DNA of 32,030 bases from Bacteroidota bacterium (lineage in GTDB: Bacteria; Bacteroidota; Bacteroidia; Bacteroidales; VadinHA17): positions 1 to 32,030 of the forward strand of contig QKGI01000004.1 of assembly GCA_003250475.1 (NCBI GenBank). Reading direction: 5' to 3'. Under the pieces are notes generated by a model. The model did not search any database and was not told where the DNA came from. It saw only the letters and a list, made by a program, of their open reading frames with translations. Position 1 is the stretch's first letter, and every line of letters starts with the position of its first letter. Of the stretch, positions 17,676 through 25,963 are shown one piece after another. The position numbers and the translations under genes are program-made.

Positions 17676-20420
17676 ATGAAGGGTAACATCGAGATAAAGG
17701 GAGCACGTGTTCATAACCTGAAGGAGATAAGCCTTTCCATACCCAGGAACAATCTCGTTGTCATCACCGGCGTATCCGGATCAGGCAAGTCCTCACTGGC
17801 CTTTGACACTATATATGCCGAGGGACAGCGGCGTTATGTTGAGAGTCTCTCATCCTATGCACGACAGTTCCTGGGCAGGATGAACAAACCTGATGTCGAT
17901 TTTATCAACGGCATCCCTCCTGCCATAGCAATAGAGCAGAAGGTGAACACCCGGAATCCACGGTCGACTGTTGGCACCTCCACCGAGATACACGATTATC
18001 TGAGGTTGCTCTGGGCACGGGTAGGCAGAACGGTATCACCGGTATCCGGACGTGAAGTGAGGAAGCATACCGTAGACGACGTTGTCAACTACCTTTCCAC
18101 TCTCACCTCAGGCACTCCCGTAGTACTTACAGCACCCGTAGCGGTACCCGAAAATGTGGAACCGGCGGAATTCATCAAATTTCTTGTCCAGCAAGGCTAT
18201 AACCGCATTAGCACCGAGAGGGGCATGGTGCGTCTCGACGATCCGGGATCTGCAGAGCTTGTATCAGCACTGCCATCGGTGAATCTGATCATCGACAGGT
18301 TTGCATCAGGAAATAACAATGATGATCTGACAAGGGCTGCGGATTCGGTTCAGACAGCCTTCATGACCGGACGCGGTCATATAACCCTTACCGTGACAGA
18401 TGAAGAGACTACGCAGACAGTAAGGTTCTCCGACAAGTTCGAGGAGGACGGTATCACCTTTGAAGAGCCTACGGAACACCTTTTCAGTTTCAACTCTCCG
18501 CTTGGTGCCTGCCCCCTGTGCGAAGGATATGGCAAGATTATAGGAATAGACGAGACACTTGTAATCCCCGACGAGAACCTTTCTGTCTATGATGATGCCA
18601 TAGCCTGCTGGAGAGGAGACTCAATGAAACGCTGGAAAGAGAGGCTTATTTACAGTGCCGACAAATTCGGCTTCCCGATACACAAACCATGGTACAAACT
18701 GACTCCGGAACAAAAGGCGGTAGTATGGAATGGTAACAGGTACTTTTTCGGTCTGAACCAGTTCTTCGAACATCTTGAGGAGAAGAAATATAAGATCCAG
18801 TACAGGGTAATGCTCAGCCGCTACAGGGGAAAACGTACCTGTCCGGAATGCGGAGGTCTGCGACTTCGGAAAGAGGCCGGTTGGGTCAAAGTCGGAGGCA
18901 GGTCAATCACCGAAATAACCTCGATGCCTGTCAGTGAAGCATACGTGTTCTTTGAGCGGTTATTACTCAACGGAGAGGAGAAGGAGATTGCAGGTCGCCT
19001 GCTCAGGGAGATACAGCAGAGGCTGGGTTTCCTTGTCAAGGTGGGTCTCTCGTACCTCACTCTTGACAGACTCTCAAACTCACTGTCAGGCGGCGAATCA
19101 CAGCGTATCAACCTGGCCACCTCCCTTGGCAGCAGCCTGGTAGGCTCACTGTACATACTCGACGAGCCAAGCATCGGACTGCATCCGCGGGATACCAACC
19201 TTCTTGTAAATGTCTTAAAGGAACTGCGCGATCTGGGTAACACGGTAATAGTCGTTGAACATGAGGAGGAGATTATCAGGGCAGCCGACCAGATAATTGA
19301 CATGGGGCCGGCCGCCGGGATACACGGAGGGGAAGTCATCTACCAGGGTGGCGTGGATTTCTCGGAAAAAAACAAATCCCTGACAGCTGCCTATATGACC
19401 GGTGCCATGCGTATTGAGGAACCGGCTAAACGCCGCAGGTGGCACAGCTATATAAGTGTACAGGGAGCCCGGGAGCACAATCTCAAGAATATAGATGTAA
19501 AATTCCCGTTGCATACCATCACGGTCGTCACTGGTGTCAGCGGATCAGGCAAGAGCACTCTTGTGCATGATATTCTCTGCAATGCCATGTCTGCCAGGCT
19601 CGGCAATGGCGCCAGGCCGGGACGGTTCACATCTCTCGGTGGCGACGTCGCCAGCATCACAGCCGTGGAGCTGATTGACCAGAATCCTATTGGCAAATCA
19701 AGCAGGTCAAACCCTGTCACCTACCTCAAGGCTTTTGACGACATCCGTAAACTCTTTGCTGAACAGCAGGCAGCCGTTCAGTCAGGATTCAAACCAGCAC
19801 ATTTCTCCTTCAACGTAGAGGGTGGACGCTGCGAGGAGTGCCTGGGTGAGGGTGTGATAAGAGTGGAGATGCAGTTCATGGCCGATGTGGAGCTTACATG
19901 TGATGCCTGCAAGGGTATGCGGTTTAAACGTGACATACTCGATGTGAAATTTCATGGCAAAAGCATCTATGATGTTCTTGAGATGACCATCGATGAGGCC
20001 ATAGAGTTCTTTGTTACCTGTCAGGACAAAACCTGCCGGAAGATAGCCGCCAGGCTCAAGCCGCTGGCCGATGTGGGGTTGGGTTACATCCGCCTGGGGC
20101 AGTCATCTTCAACCCTGTCAGGGGGTGAGAGCCAGAGAGTGAAGCTGGCACTTTATCTCAGCCAGGAGAAGAGCAGTGAAAAGATGCTCTTCGTATTCGA
20201 TGAGCCAACAACAGGACTTCATTTTCATGATATAAACAAACTCATGAAATCACTTAATGCACTCGTTGACCATGGCCACTCCGTCATACTCATAGAACAC
20301 AACGTGGAGGTAATCAAATGTGCTGACTGGGTGATGGAGATAAGGGAGGCTATATTGTGTTTGAGGGCACGCCGGAGCAACTGGCAGGTTGTGAAAACTC
20401 CTATACGGCAAGGTTTCTGA
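17676..20420 (+). CDS. uvrA: Excinuclease ABC subunit A, frameshifted near the C-terminus
   Basis: DNA damage-recognition ATPase of nucleotide excision repair. Domain order is normal: first Walker A GVSGSGKSS at 32-40, a CPLC/CPECGG zinc module, first signature LSGGESQRI, Walker B LYILDEPSIGLHPRD, second Walker A from 620 (GVSGSGKST), second zinc module CEEC and CDAC, second signature LSGGESQRV, and Walker B FVFDEPTTGLHFHD. After ADWVMEI (residue 889) the frame changes. The last 25 residues are not UvrA-like, whereas the next frame continues GGYIVFEGTPEQLAGCENSY and onward to a stop at 20438-20440. All ATPase and zinc residues are upstream of the break, so partial activity is possible. GGAGG at 17667-17671 supports the start. 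Confidence 0.95.
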   Translation: MKGNIEIKGARVHNLKEISLSIPRNNLVVITGVSGSGKSSLAFDTIYAEGQRRYVESLSSYARQFLGRMNKPDVDFINGIPPAIAIEQKVNTRNPRSTVGTSTEIHDYLRLLWARVGRTVSPVSGREVRKHTVDDVVNYLSTLTSGTPVVLTAPVAVPENVEPAEFIKFLVQQGYNRISTERGMVRLDDPGSAELVSALPSVNLIIDRFASGNNNDDLTRAADSVQTAFMTGRGHITLTVTDEETTQTVRFSDKFEEDGITFEEPTEHLFSFNSPLGACPLCEGYGKIIGIDETLVIPDENLSVYDDAIACWRGDSMKRWKERLIYSADKFGFPIHKPWYKLTPEQKAVVWNGNRYFFGLNQFFEHLEEKKYKIQYRVMLSRYRGKRTCPECGGLRLRKEAGWVKVGGRSITEITSMPVSEAYVFFERLLLNGEEKEIAGRLLREIQQRLGFLVKVGLSYLTLDRLSNSLSGGESQRINLATSLGSSLVGSLYILDEPSIGLHPRDTNLLVNVLKELRDLGNTVIVVEHEEEIIRAADQIIDMGPAAGIHGGEVIYQGGVDFSEKNKSLTAAYMTGAMRIEEPAKRRRWHSYISVQGAREHNLKNIDVKFPLHTITVVTGVSGSGKSTLVHDILCNAMSARLGNGARPGRFTSLGGDVASITAVELIDQNPIGKSSRSNPVTYLKAFDDIRKLFAEQQAAVQSGFKPAHFSFNVEGGRCEECLGEGVIRVEMQFMADVELTCDACKGMRFKRDILDVKFHGKSIYDVLEMTIDEAIEFFVTCQDKTCRKIAARLKPLADVGLGYIRLGQSSSTLSGGESQRVKLALYLSQEKSSEKMLFVFDEPTTGLHFHDINKLMKSLNALVDHGHSVILIEHNVEVIKCADWVMEIREAILCLRARRSNWQVVKTPIRQGF

Positions 20421-20440
20421 ACCCCAAGGTAAAAGGGTGA
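20336..20440 (+). other. uvrA: Frameshift scar and displaced natural C-terminus of uvrA
   Basis: GGAGATA at 20336-20342 joins ADWVMEI directly to sequence that, read one frame over, gives DKGGYIVFEGTPEQLAG and the normal UvrA ending up to TGA at 20438-20440. UvrA proteins carry LGPEGGDxGG at this point. Restoring that segment needs 19 bp, exactly what would lie between two copies of GGAGATA (one in ATG-GAG-ATA, one in GGA-GAT-A). The intact protein would be 927 residues. This fits a single deletion between 7 bp direct repeats, or a collapse of the same repeat in assembly. Confidence 0.82.
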
Positions 20441-20453
20441 GTAGCGGACAGGT

Positions 20454-21881
20454 TTATTCCGTGATCCTGCCGGGCTCTCTCCTGTTCTTACCGGCTGCGC
20501 CGGTAAGGTCATCACCGAGATCCTCCCTGGCTGAAAGAGCGATTTCTTCCAGTCTCTTAACAATCCGGGGATAAAGTGTCCTGACATCATACCTTTCGCC
20601 TGGATCTCTCCGTAAATCATACAGTCCGCCTTCGAACCAATGGTTCTCATATGAGCCCCCGGGCTTCCCGTCGCTGCCGGGAAGAAAACCTTCATAAGTC
20701 CTTCCGTGATGCGGAAAGACAAGCTTCCATCTGCCATCCGTCACAGCTTCAAGGCTGTTTTTCCGGTAATAGTAATAAAATGACTTGCGGGGGTTTGCTG
20801 TTTCATCTCCTTTTAATACTGCCAGAAGGCTTACCCCGTCTATCCTGTTCACGGGCAGCGGCGCCCCTGTTGCTTCCGCTATTGTAGGGAGGATGTCAAT
20901 CCCGGCTGCCAGCCTGCCTGTGACGGTTCCCGCCCGGATGGTCCCCTCCCATAGCATAATGCATGGTACACGCTGACCTCCTTCATAGGTCGTGCCTTTA
21001 CCTTCGCGCAGTCCGCCCGTACTGCCGGCATGGTTGCCGTAACTCAGCCACGGACCATTATCAGAGGTGAAGATCACCAGGGTATTCTTCTCAAGCTTCA
21101 GCTCCCTGAGAGTCTCAATAATCTTTCCTACACTCCAGTCGATCTCCAACATCACATCTCCGTACAATCCCTGTTCCGACTTTCCCCTGAACGGTCCGGA
21201 CACACCCAGCGGCACATGCGGGAGAGGATGGGCCAGGTAGACAAAAAATGACCTGTCCCTGTTCTTCCGTATAAAATCGATGGCCTTTACCGTAAACCGA
21301 TGAGTGAACTCTGTAAAGTCAGGGTTTGTCTCTATCACCTCGTTGCCCGAAATAAGCGGAAGCGGCGGGAAGTAGCCTTTCAGGCTGGGGTGATCAGGCC
21401 ACATGTCATGCGAATAGGGTATGCCGACGAACTCGTCAAACCCGTGGCGCAACGGCAGAAACCCCGGCTGGCACCCCAGGTGCCACTTACCAAAGATCGC
21501 TGTCACATAACCCCTCTTCTTAAGCATCCCGGCAATTGTCTCCTCATTATCGCTGATACCGTAATCCGACCTGTGGTCAAGGGCGCCACTGAACCCGATA
21601 CGGTTAGGATAACAACCTGTCAGGAGTCCCGCCCTTGAAGCACTGCAAACAGCCTGTGGAGAATAATAATGAGTGAACAATATTCCCCTGTCAGCCATGC
21701 GGTCTATGTTGGGGGTTGAATATCCCACAGACCCTGTCATGGAGAGATCACCGTACCCCATATCATCAAGGTAGATCAGGATAACGTTGACAGGCTTCCC
21801 GTTCCCGGCGTCAGCATTATAAACGTGCAGGCAAAAACTGCTGAACAGGAAAAGAACGATTCGACTAGCTGATTTCACCAT
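20454..21881 (-). CDS. Exported arylsulfatase-type sulfatase
   Basis: A 475-residue S1-family sulfatase with an N-terminal signal peptide (hydrophobic residues 8-20). Metal-binding Asp39-Asp40 lie in YLDDMGYGD. The active-site motif is Cys79-Ser-Ala-Ser-Arg83 followed by AGLLTG, the signature converted to formylglycine by an anaerobic Cys-type maturase or FGE. GKWHLG and TSDNGPW, further conserved metal and substrate stretches, are present. It should hydrolyse sulfate esters of glycans or aryl compounds outside the cytoplasm; the substrate is not readable. It stands alone: no SusCD pair, glycoside hydrolase or maturase is in the window. It converges on uvrA with only 13 bp between the ancestral uvrA stop and its own. 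Confidence 0.92.
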   Translation of the reverse strand: MVKSASRIVLFLFSSFCLHVYNADAGNGKPVNVILIYLDDMGYGDLSMTGSVGYSTPNIDRMADRGILFTHYYSPQAVCSASRAGLLTGCYPNRIGFSGALDHRSDYGISDNEETIAGMLKKRGYVTAIFGKWHLGCQPGFLPLRHGFDEFVGIPYSHDMWPDHPSLKGYFPPLPLISGNEVIETNPDFTEFTHRFTVKAIDFIRKNRDRSFFVYLAHPLPHVPLGVSGPFRGKSEQGLYGDVMLEIDWSVGKIIETLRELKLEKNTLVIFTSDNGPWLSYGNHAGSTGGLREGKGTTYEGGQRVPCIMLWEGTIRAGTVTGRLAAGIDILPTIAEATGAPLPVNRIDGVSLLAVLKGDETANPRKSFYYYYRKNSLEAVTDGRWKLVFPHHGRTYEGFLPGSDGKPGGSYENHWFEGGLYDLRRDPGERYDVRTLYPRIVKRLEEIALSAREDLGDDLTGAAGKNRREPGRITE

Positions 21882-21986
21882 ATTGTGTCATTTACTATCA
21901 GTGATGGAAGTACTATTTGATCACCATATCTTACGGCTCAGGAATTATCAAATTTTTGTACATCTTTGAGACTAAATTACAAAATA

Positions 21987-22895
21987 ATGATAACAGTACT
22001 ATCATCACAGAATCTGGCAATATCATGGTTATCAGGTTATGATCAGCCGTTCCGGGAGCTTGTTTCTTCCTGGATAATAATTATGATAACTGTTTCTCTT
22101 GTCTGTTTTGCGGTAAGTGAACTAACCAGAAACTACTCCCAGGTCGACAAGCTCTGGAGTCTTTTACCTGCCATTTACAGCTGGACAGCCGTGGCATCAT
22201 TTCCGTCAGCCAGGACCATTATTATGGCCAGCCTGGTGACAATATGGGGATTGCGCCTCAGCTACAACTTTTACCGTAAAGGAGGATACAGCCTTATTCC
22301 CTGGAGAGGTGATGAGGATTACCGCTGGAAAATCCTGAGAGAGAGCCCGGCGCTGGCGTCAAGGTTCAGGTTTGGAGTCTTTAACCTGCTCTTTATATCC
22401 CTTTATCAGAATATGATCATCCTTTTGTTTACCACTCCTGTTCTGATGGCATCACTTTACCCTGAAGTTCCGGTTGGATGGACTGATATTGCTGCAGCAG
22501 CCCTCATGGGTTCTTTTATCATTGTTGAAACTGTGGCAGACAATCAGCAGTTCAGATTCCAGGCTATGAAGAAAAAGGCAATACAGGAAGATGCAAAATA
22601 TTCCGAATCACTTATAAAAGGCTTCCTGACAGAGGGGCTCTGGCAATATGTCCGGCATCCCAACTTTGCCTCCGAACAGGGCATCTGGATAAGCTTTTAT
22701 CTGTTCAGTGTTTCCGCTTCGGGCAAACTGATCAACTTCACTCTTACCGGTCCGGTGCTTCTTATAGTGCTGTTTATCGGCAGCTCCATCATGACCGAAA
22801 ACATCAGCAGCGGTAAATACCCTGAATACCAGACATACCAGAAAGAGGTACCCAAATTCATACCCGGGATTTACCGTATCAGGAAGAAAAGCTGA
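21987..22895 (+). CDS. DUF1295 (steroid 5-alpha-reductase-like) membrane protein
   Basis: A 302-residue integral membrane protein with six or seven hydrophobic segments. It shows the DUF1295 hallmarks: SQVDKLWSLLPAIYSW, a middle segment RLSYNFYRKGGY, and near the end GLWQYVRHPNFASEQGIW, the conserved C-terminal isoprenylcysteine-methyltransferase/5-alpha-reductase-like signature. The molecular function in bacteria is not established to my knowledge. An upstream TTG at 21966 would add seven residues, but the ATG at 21987 is simpler. It stands alone between the divergent sulfatase gene and the convergent ars operon. Confidence 0.88.
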   Translation: MITVLSSQNLAISWLSGYDQPFRELVSSWIIIMITVSLVCFAVSELTRNYSQVDKLWSLLPAIYSWTAVASFPSARTIIMASLVTIWGLRLSYNFYRKGGYSLIPWRGDEDYRWKILRESPALASRFRFGVFNLLFISLYQNMIILLFTTPVLMASLYPEVPVGWTDIAAAALMGSFIIVETVADNQQFRFQAMKKKAIQEDAKYSESLIKGFLTEGLWQYVRHPNFASEQGIWISFYLFSVSASGKLINFTLTGPVLLIVLFIGSSIMTENISSGKYPEYQTYQKEVPKFIPGIYRIRKKS

Positions 22896-23027
22896 AAATA
22901 TCGGGTTGCCTGACGATGTCACTATAAATGAACTACATACAAACACAATCCGTATTATATCCGGTGGTCTTCAGTTCGCTCCCTGAATAGACCGCGGAAC
23001 CTGTCACGCAGTTAGGTCTGATAATAT

Positions 23028-23049
23028 GGCCAGGATAAGAACCCTGGCC
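23028..23049. terminator. Stem-loop between DUF1295 gene and the end of the ars operon
   Basis: GGCCAGG at 23028-23034 and CCTGGCC at 23043-23049 form a perfect 7 bp stem with an 8-base loop, extendable by a G-T pair. It lies in the 188 bp between two convergent genes, where a bidirectional terminator is expected. Neither side has a strong U-run (the plus side is only AT-rich), so it is a moderate candidate. I see no gene in this gap. Confidence 0.45.
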
Positions 23050-23083
23050 GGGAATAATTATATACTCTTCTTGGCAGTAACAA

Positions 23084-24142
23084 TCAGGGATTCCTAATCT
23101 CCCGAGGGGTAAAATACTTTGTTTTCATGCGCAGGGCTACATTCACGAGCAGGATCAGCACCGGGACCTCAACGAGCGGTCCGATGACTGTAGCAAATGC
23201 CACCTGTGAATTGATGCCAAAAACAGCCACCGCCACAGCAATTGCCAGTTCAAAGTCGTTACTACCGGCAGTAAACGCAAGTGTGGTTGATTTTTCATAT
23301 CCATTGCCCATCCACCTGGAAATAAAAAGTGTTGTAAAAAACATCAACAAAAAATAAATTGTCAAAGGAATTGCTACCATTAATACATCTAGTGGCAGCT
23401 CTATTATCTTTTCCCCTTTAAGTGAAAACATTACAAAAATAGTAAAGAGCAACGCTATGGGTGTCAGCCATGACACTTTAGGTACGAACCTGCCGAAATA
23501 CCATTCGTCACCTTTCCACCGGCGAAGAAGGAGGTTTGTGAGGAATCCGGCGGCAAATGGGATCCCCAGGTAGATCATAACTGTTACTGCTATTTCCGAA
23601 ATTGATACCCTGACCACTTCACCGCTCAGACCGAAAAGAGGCGGAAGAAGAGTTATGAAAATATAGGCATAGATGCTGTACATGAATACCTGGAAGATTG
23701 CGTTAAATGCCACCAGGCCGGCTGCCAGTTCAGTGTCACCCTTTGCAAGGTCGTTCCAGACAAGAACCATTGCTATACAGCGCGCCAGTCCAACCAGTAT
23801 CACTCCTACCATCAGGCCGGGATGGTTATGGAGGAATACAACAGCAAGGAAAAACATTACAAGAGGTCCTATGATCCAGTTCTGTGCCAGCGAGAGACTC
23901 AGCAGCTTCATGTTTTTGAATACCAGGTGCATCTTCTCATATCTGACCTTTGCCAGGGGCGGGTACATCATAAGAATCAACCCTGCGGCTATCGGGAAGC
24001 TTGTAGTGCCAACACTCATTGAGTCCCAGAAACCGGAGATACCAGGCACAAGCCAGCCGACAGCAACGCCGCAGAACATGACCAGGAATATCCAGACTGT
24101 CAGGTAACGGTCGAAGAAAGAAAGTTTCTTTGTTGTAGACAT
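23084..24142 (-). CDS. acr3: Arsenite efflux permease, Acr3 type
   Basis: Exports As(III) across the inner membrane using the proton gradient. The 352 residues contain about ten hydrophobic helices. [14 protein letters not shown] with Cys122 matches the functionally essential Cys of the fourth helix in Acr3, and [18 protein letters not shown] is the conserved late-helix signature of the family. The ATG at 24142 begins [14 protein letters not shown], a normal Acr3 start; a TTG 21 bp upstream is less likely. It is the last gene of the ars operon, 44 bp after arsM. Confidence 0.95.
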   Translation of the reverse strand: MSTTKKLSFFDRYLTVWIFLVMFCGVAVGWLVPGISGFWDSMSVGTTSFPIAAGLILMMYPPLAKVRYEKMHLVFKNMKLLSLSLAQNWIIGPLVMFFLAVVFLHNHPGLMVGVILVGLARCIAMVLVWNDLAKGDTELAAGLVAFNAIFQVFMYSIYAYIFITLLPPLFGLSGEVVRVSISEIAVTVMIYLGIPFAAGFLTNLLLRRWKGDEWYFGRFVPKVSWLTPIALLFTIFVMFSLKGEKIIELPLDVLMVAIPLTIYFLLMFFTTLFISRWMGNGYEKSTTLAFTAGSNDFELAIAVAVAVFGINSQVAFATVIGPLVEVPVLILLVNVALRMKTKYFTPREIRNP

Positions 24143-24186
24143 AGTGTTAATTATTAGTGCCAATGATTATCTGTGCAGTGGTATTC

Positions 24187-24972
24187 TCACAACCCGGCTT
24201 TACAGGCTGACAGGGTTAAACTGAAGATACCAGTATTTTCCTCTCCGGACGGAATTGGGGAGAGATGGTCCGGCACCTCTATTTTCTTTTCCCTGTTTAT
24301 CATGATGTCGCTGAAACCGGCTTCCCTGATAATCTGGATATATCCGGAATAGTCCATTGCGCCTGAGACGCATCCCGCATATGCCTCCATGTCGGATCTT
24401 ACCTGGTCGTTCAACGTCCCTCTGATAACAACGTCAGAAATACAGAAATGTCCGCCGGGTTTCAGCACCCGGAATATTTCATTATAAGCCCGGCTTTTGT
24501 CAGGAACCAGGTTTATTACACAGTTTGAAATCACTACATCATAACTGTTGTCCGGAAGAGGCATAGATTCTATATCTCCCTCCACGAAACGAATGTTTTC
24601 GTAGCCGAGCTTCTTCCTGTTCTCTTCGGCTTTAAGAAGCATGGGCTTCGTGAAATCCAGTCCTGTCACATGCCCTGCCGGGCCGGTTAATGAACGGGCA
24701 ACAAAACAGTCGTTACCCGCCCCACAACCAAGGTCTAGGACATGGTCCCCCTGTTTGATGGCTGCATGGTCAACAGGGATCCCGCAGCCCAGGCTTAGAT
24801 CGGCATCTGGGTTATATCCCTGAAGATGTTCATAGCTCTCATTAAAAGTGGAATAGAGTTCCGGACCGCAACAGTTGCATGAGCAACCGCCCGGGTCTGC
24901 ATTTTCACCATGGGAAGAGGCAATCTTTCCATATTTTTCCTGTACAATTAACTTTATGTCAGAAGGTTTCAT
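24187..24972 (-). CDS. arsM: Arsenite S-adenosylmethionine methyltransferase
   Basis: Methylates As(III) to mono-, di- and trimethyl arsenicals. The 261 residues show SAM motif I VLDLGCGAGND at 78-88. All three Cys that bind As(III) in ArsM have counterparts here: Cys63 in SLGCGIP, Cys151 in SNCVINL and Cys201 in YAGCVSGA. An additional N-terminal Cys cluster CSCNCC at 30-35 resembles the thiol-rich head seen in many ArsM proteins. It overlaps arsC by ATGA at 24969-24972, so translation is probably coupled. In anaerobes the trivalent methyl products are toxic, which fits the arsP gene upstream in the operon. Confidence 0.95.
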   Translation of the reverse strand: MKPSDIKLIVQEKYGKIASSHGENADPGGCSCNCCGPELYSTFNESYEHLQGYNPDADLSLGCGIPVDHAAIKQGDHVLDLGCGAGNDCFVARSLTGPAGHVTGLDFTKPMLLKAEENRKKLGYENIRFVEGDIESMPLPDNSYDVVISNCVINLVPDKSRAYNEIFRVLKPGGHFCISDVVIRGTLNDQVRSDMEAYAGCVSGAMDYSGYIQIIREAGFSDIMINREKKIEVPDHLSPIPSGEENTGIFSLTLSACKAGL

Positions 24973-25394
24973 AGGGCATCCTGAATATTTTCCTTGTAAA
25001 ACTTATAAAATCTTTCGCGTATCATGTCGCGTATCCTGTAAAATTCGCCGAGAATGAACTCCGTGGTACCCGTGGCCAGGGAGGGATCTTCGAAACCGAA
25101 GTGAAGCCTGTGCTTAACCTTTCCTCTAAAGACAGGGCATGTTTCATTGGCGTTATCACATACGGTGATCACATAATCCCACTCCTCGTCTATGTATTCG
25201 TCAACAAGGTGAGGGACATGATCACTGATATCAATGCCAAGCTCTGCCATCACCCGTGCTGCTGTGGCGTTTATTGCCGGGGCCGGCTCTGTACCTGCCG
25301 ACCTGACGTAAAGCTCTTCATCAAACGACTCCATAAAACCGTGAGCCATCTGGCTGCGGCAGCTGTTCCCCGTGCAAAGTATTAATATTTTCAT
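24969..25394 (-). CDS. arsC: Arsenate reductase, thioredoxin-coupled type
   Basis: Reduces arsenate to arsenite. The 141-residue low-molecular-weight phosphatase fold begins with the P-loop CTGNSCR (Cys7, Arg13; CX5R). The resolving pair Cys79 and Cys86 lies in TVCDNANETCP, the arrangement of the Staphylococcus pI258-type enzyme recycled by thioredoxin. DPS near residue 103 supplies the phosphatase-type Asp. It is the first gene after a 128 bp gap with short repeats and is coupled to arsM. Confidence 0.95.
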   Translation of the reverse strand: MKILILCTGNSCRSQMAHGFMESFDEELYVRSAGTEPAPAINATAARVMAELGIDISDHVPHLVDEYIDEEWDYVITVCDNANETCPVFRGKVKHRLHFGFEDPSLATGTTEFILGEFYRIRDMIRERFYKFYKENIQDAL

Positions 25395-25408
25395 CTTTTA
25401 TCGGTTAT

Positions 25409-25455
25409 GGTCTGAAGGTCTGAGGGTCTGAAGTCTGAAGTCTGAAGGTCTGAGG
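25409..25455. repeat. Six imperfect tandem copies of GTCTGA
   Basis: GTCTGA starts at 25410, 25418, 25426, 25433, 25440 and 25448, i.e. a period of 7 or 8 bases, with flanks (A/G) before and (A/G) after. The array occupies the middle of the only long gap inside the ars operon, 15 bases before arsC on the transcribed strand (minus strand reads TCAGAC). It is too short and without spacers to be CRISPR. Slippage or a regulator site are both possible. Confidence 0.85.
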
Positions 25456-25522
25456 TATGATGATCGTTTTCATGGCTGATTATTATTATACATTAATGTT
25501 TACTGTATAGAGAAATGCATGT

Positions 25523-25948
25523 TTATCTGCCTTTGTGACGGGGTCGCAGCTGGCATACGCAGGAACCGCTTAGTTGTTCTGAGAGGTCTATCTTCAGCGG
25601 CAGCCTGTCCTTTTCCCAGTCTACAATGCCTCCTGCAAGGTTTGCAATATTTGCAAATCCTTTGCCGAGAAGGAATTCCATCACCTCATGACTCCTGAGA
25701 CCGACCGAATCAGCTATAATCAGGGGTTTGTCGTCAGGCAGGAGCTTAAAGTCGTTATGCATCCTGCTTTTCGGTATATAGATAACCACCGGCACATCAA
25801 AGCGTTTGTAACCGGTCAGCCTCTCCTCCCTGACGTCAACCAGAACGGCGCCTCCCGCTACGGCCTCTTTATATGCCTCGGAGGGTGTCAGGTTGAAGAA
25901 CCCGGAACTCTTAAATCCCCTGCTGCTGAAGGTTACGTTCCCAGCCAT
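25523..25948 (-). CDS. Rhodanese-like protein of the ars operon, catalytic Cys replaced
   Basis: A 141-residue single rhodanese domain. The fold markers are VDVREE (36-41) and a C-terminal helix ANLAGGIVDWEKDRLP (100-116, the usual AGG-W motif). The active-site loop reads ADSVGLRS: where rhodaneses have Cys, this protein has Asp80, so sulfurtransferase activity by the standard route is unlikely. The tail carries Cys130-Val-Cys132 (GSCVCQLRP), which could bind As(III) or do thiol chemistry. It starts 15 bp after arsP and is followed by the repeat-containing gap before arsC. Function unknown; a role in arsenic handling is inferred from position. Confidence 0.85.
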   Translation of the reverse strand: MAGNVTFSSRGFKSSGFFNLTPSEAYKEAVAGGAVLVDVREERLTGYKRFDVPVVIYIPKSRMHNDFKLLPDDKPLIIADSVGLRSHEVMEFLLGKGFANIANLAGGIVDWEKDRLPLKIDLSEQLSGSCVCQLRPRHKGR

Positions 25949-25963
25949 GATAACCGCTGTTTT

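Noticed and set aside
18821-19339. 172-codon frame antisense to uvrA
   Set aside because: The sense frame has the UvrA signature and Walker motifs; the antisense product is Ser/Arg/Leu-rich without any motif.
25409-25455. The GTCTGA array as a small CRISPR
   Set aside because: Units are only 7-8 bp with no spacers and no cas genes nearby.
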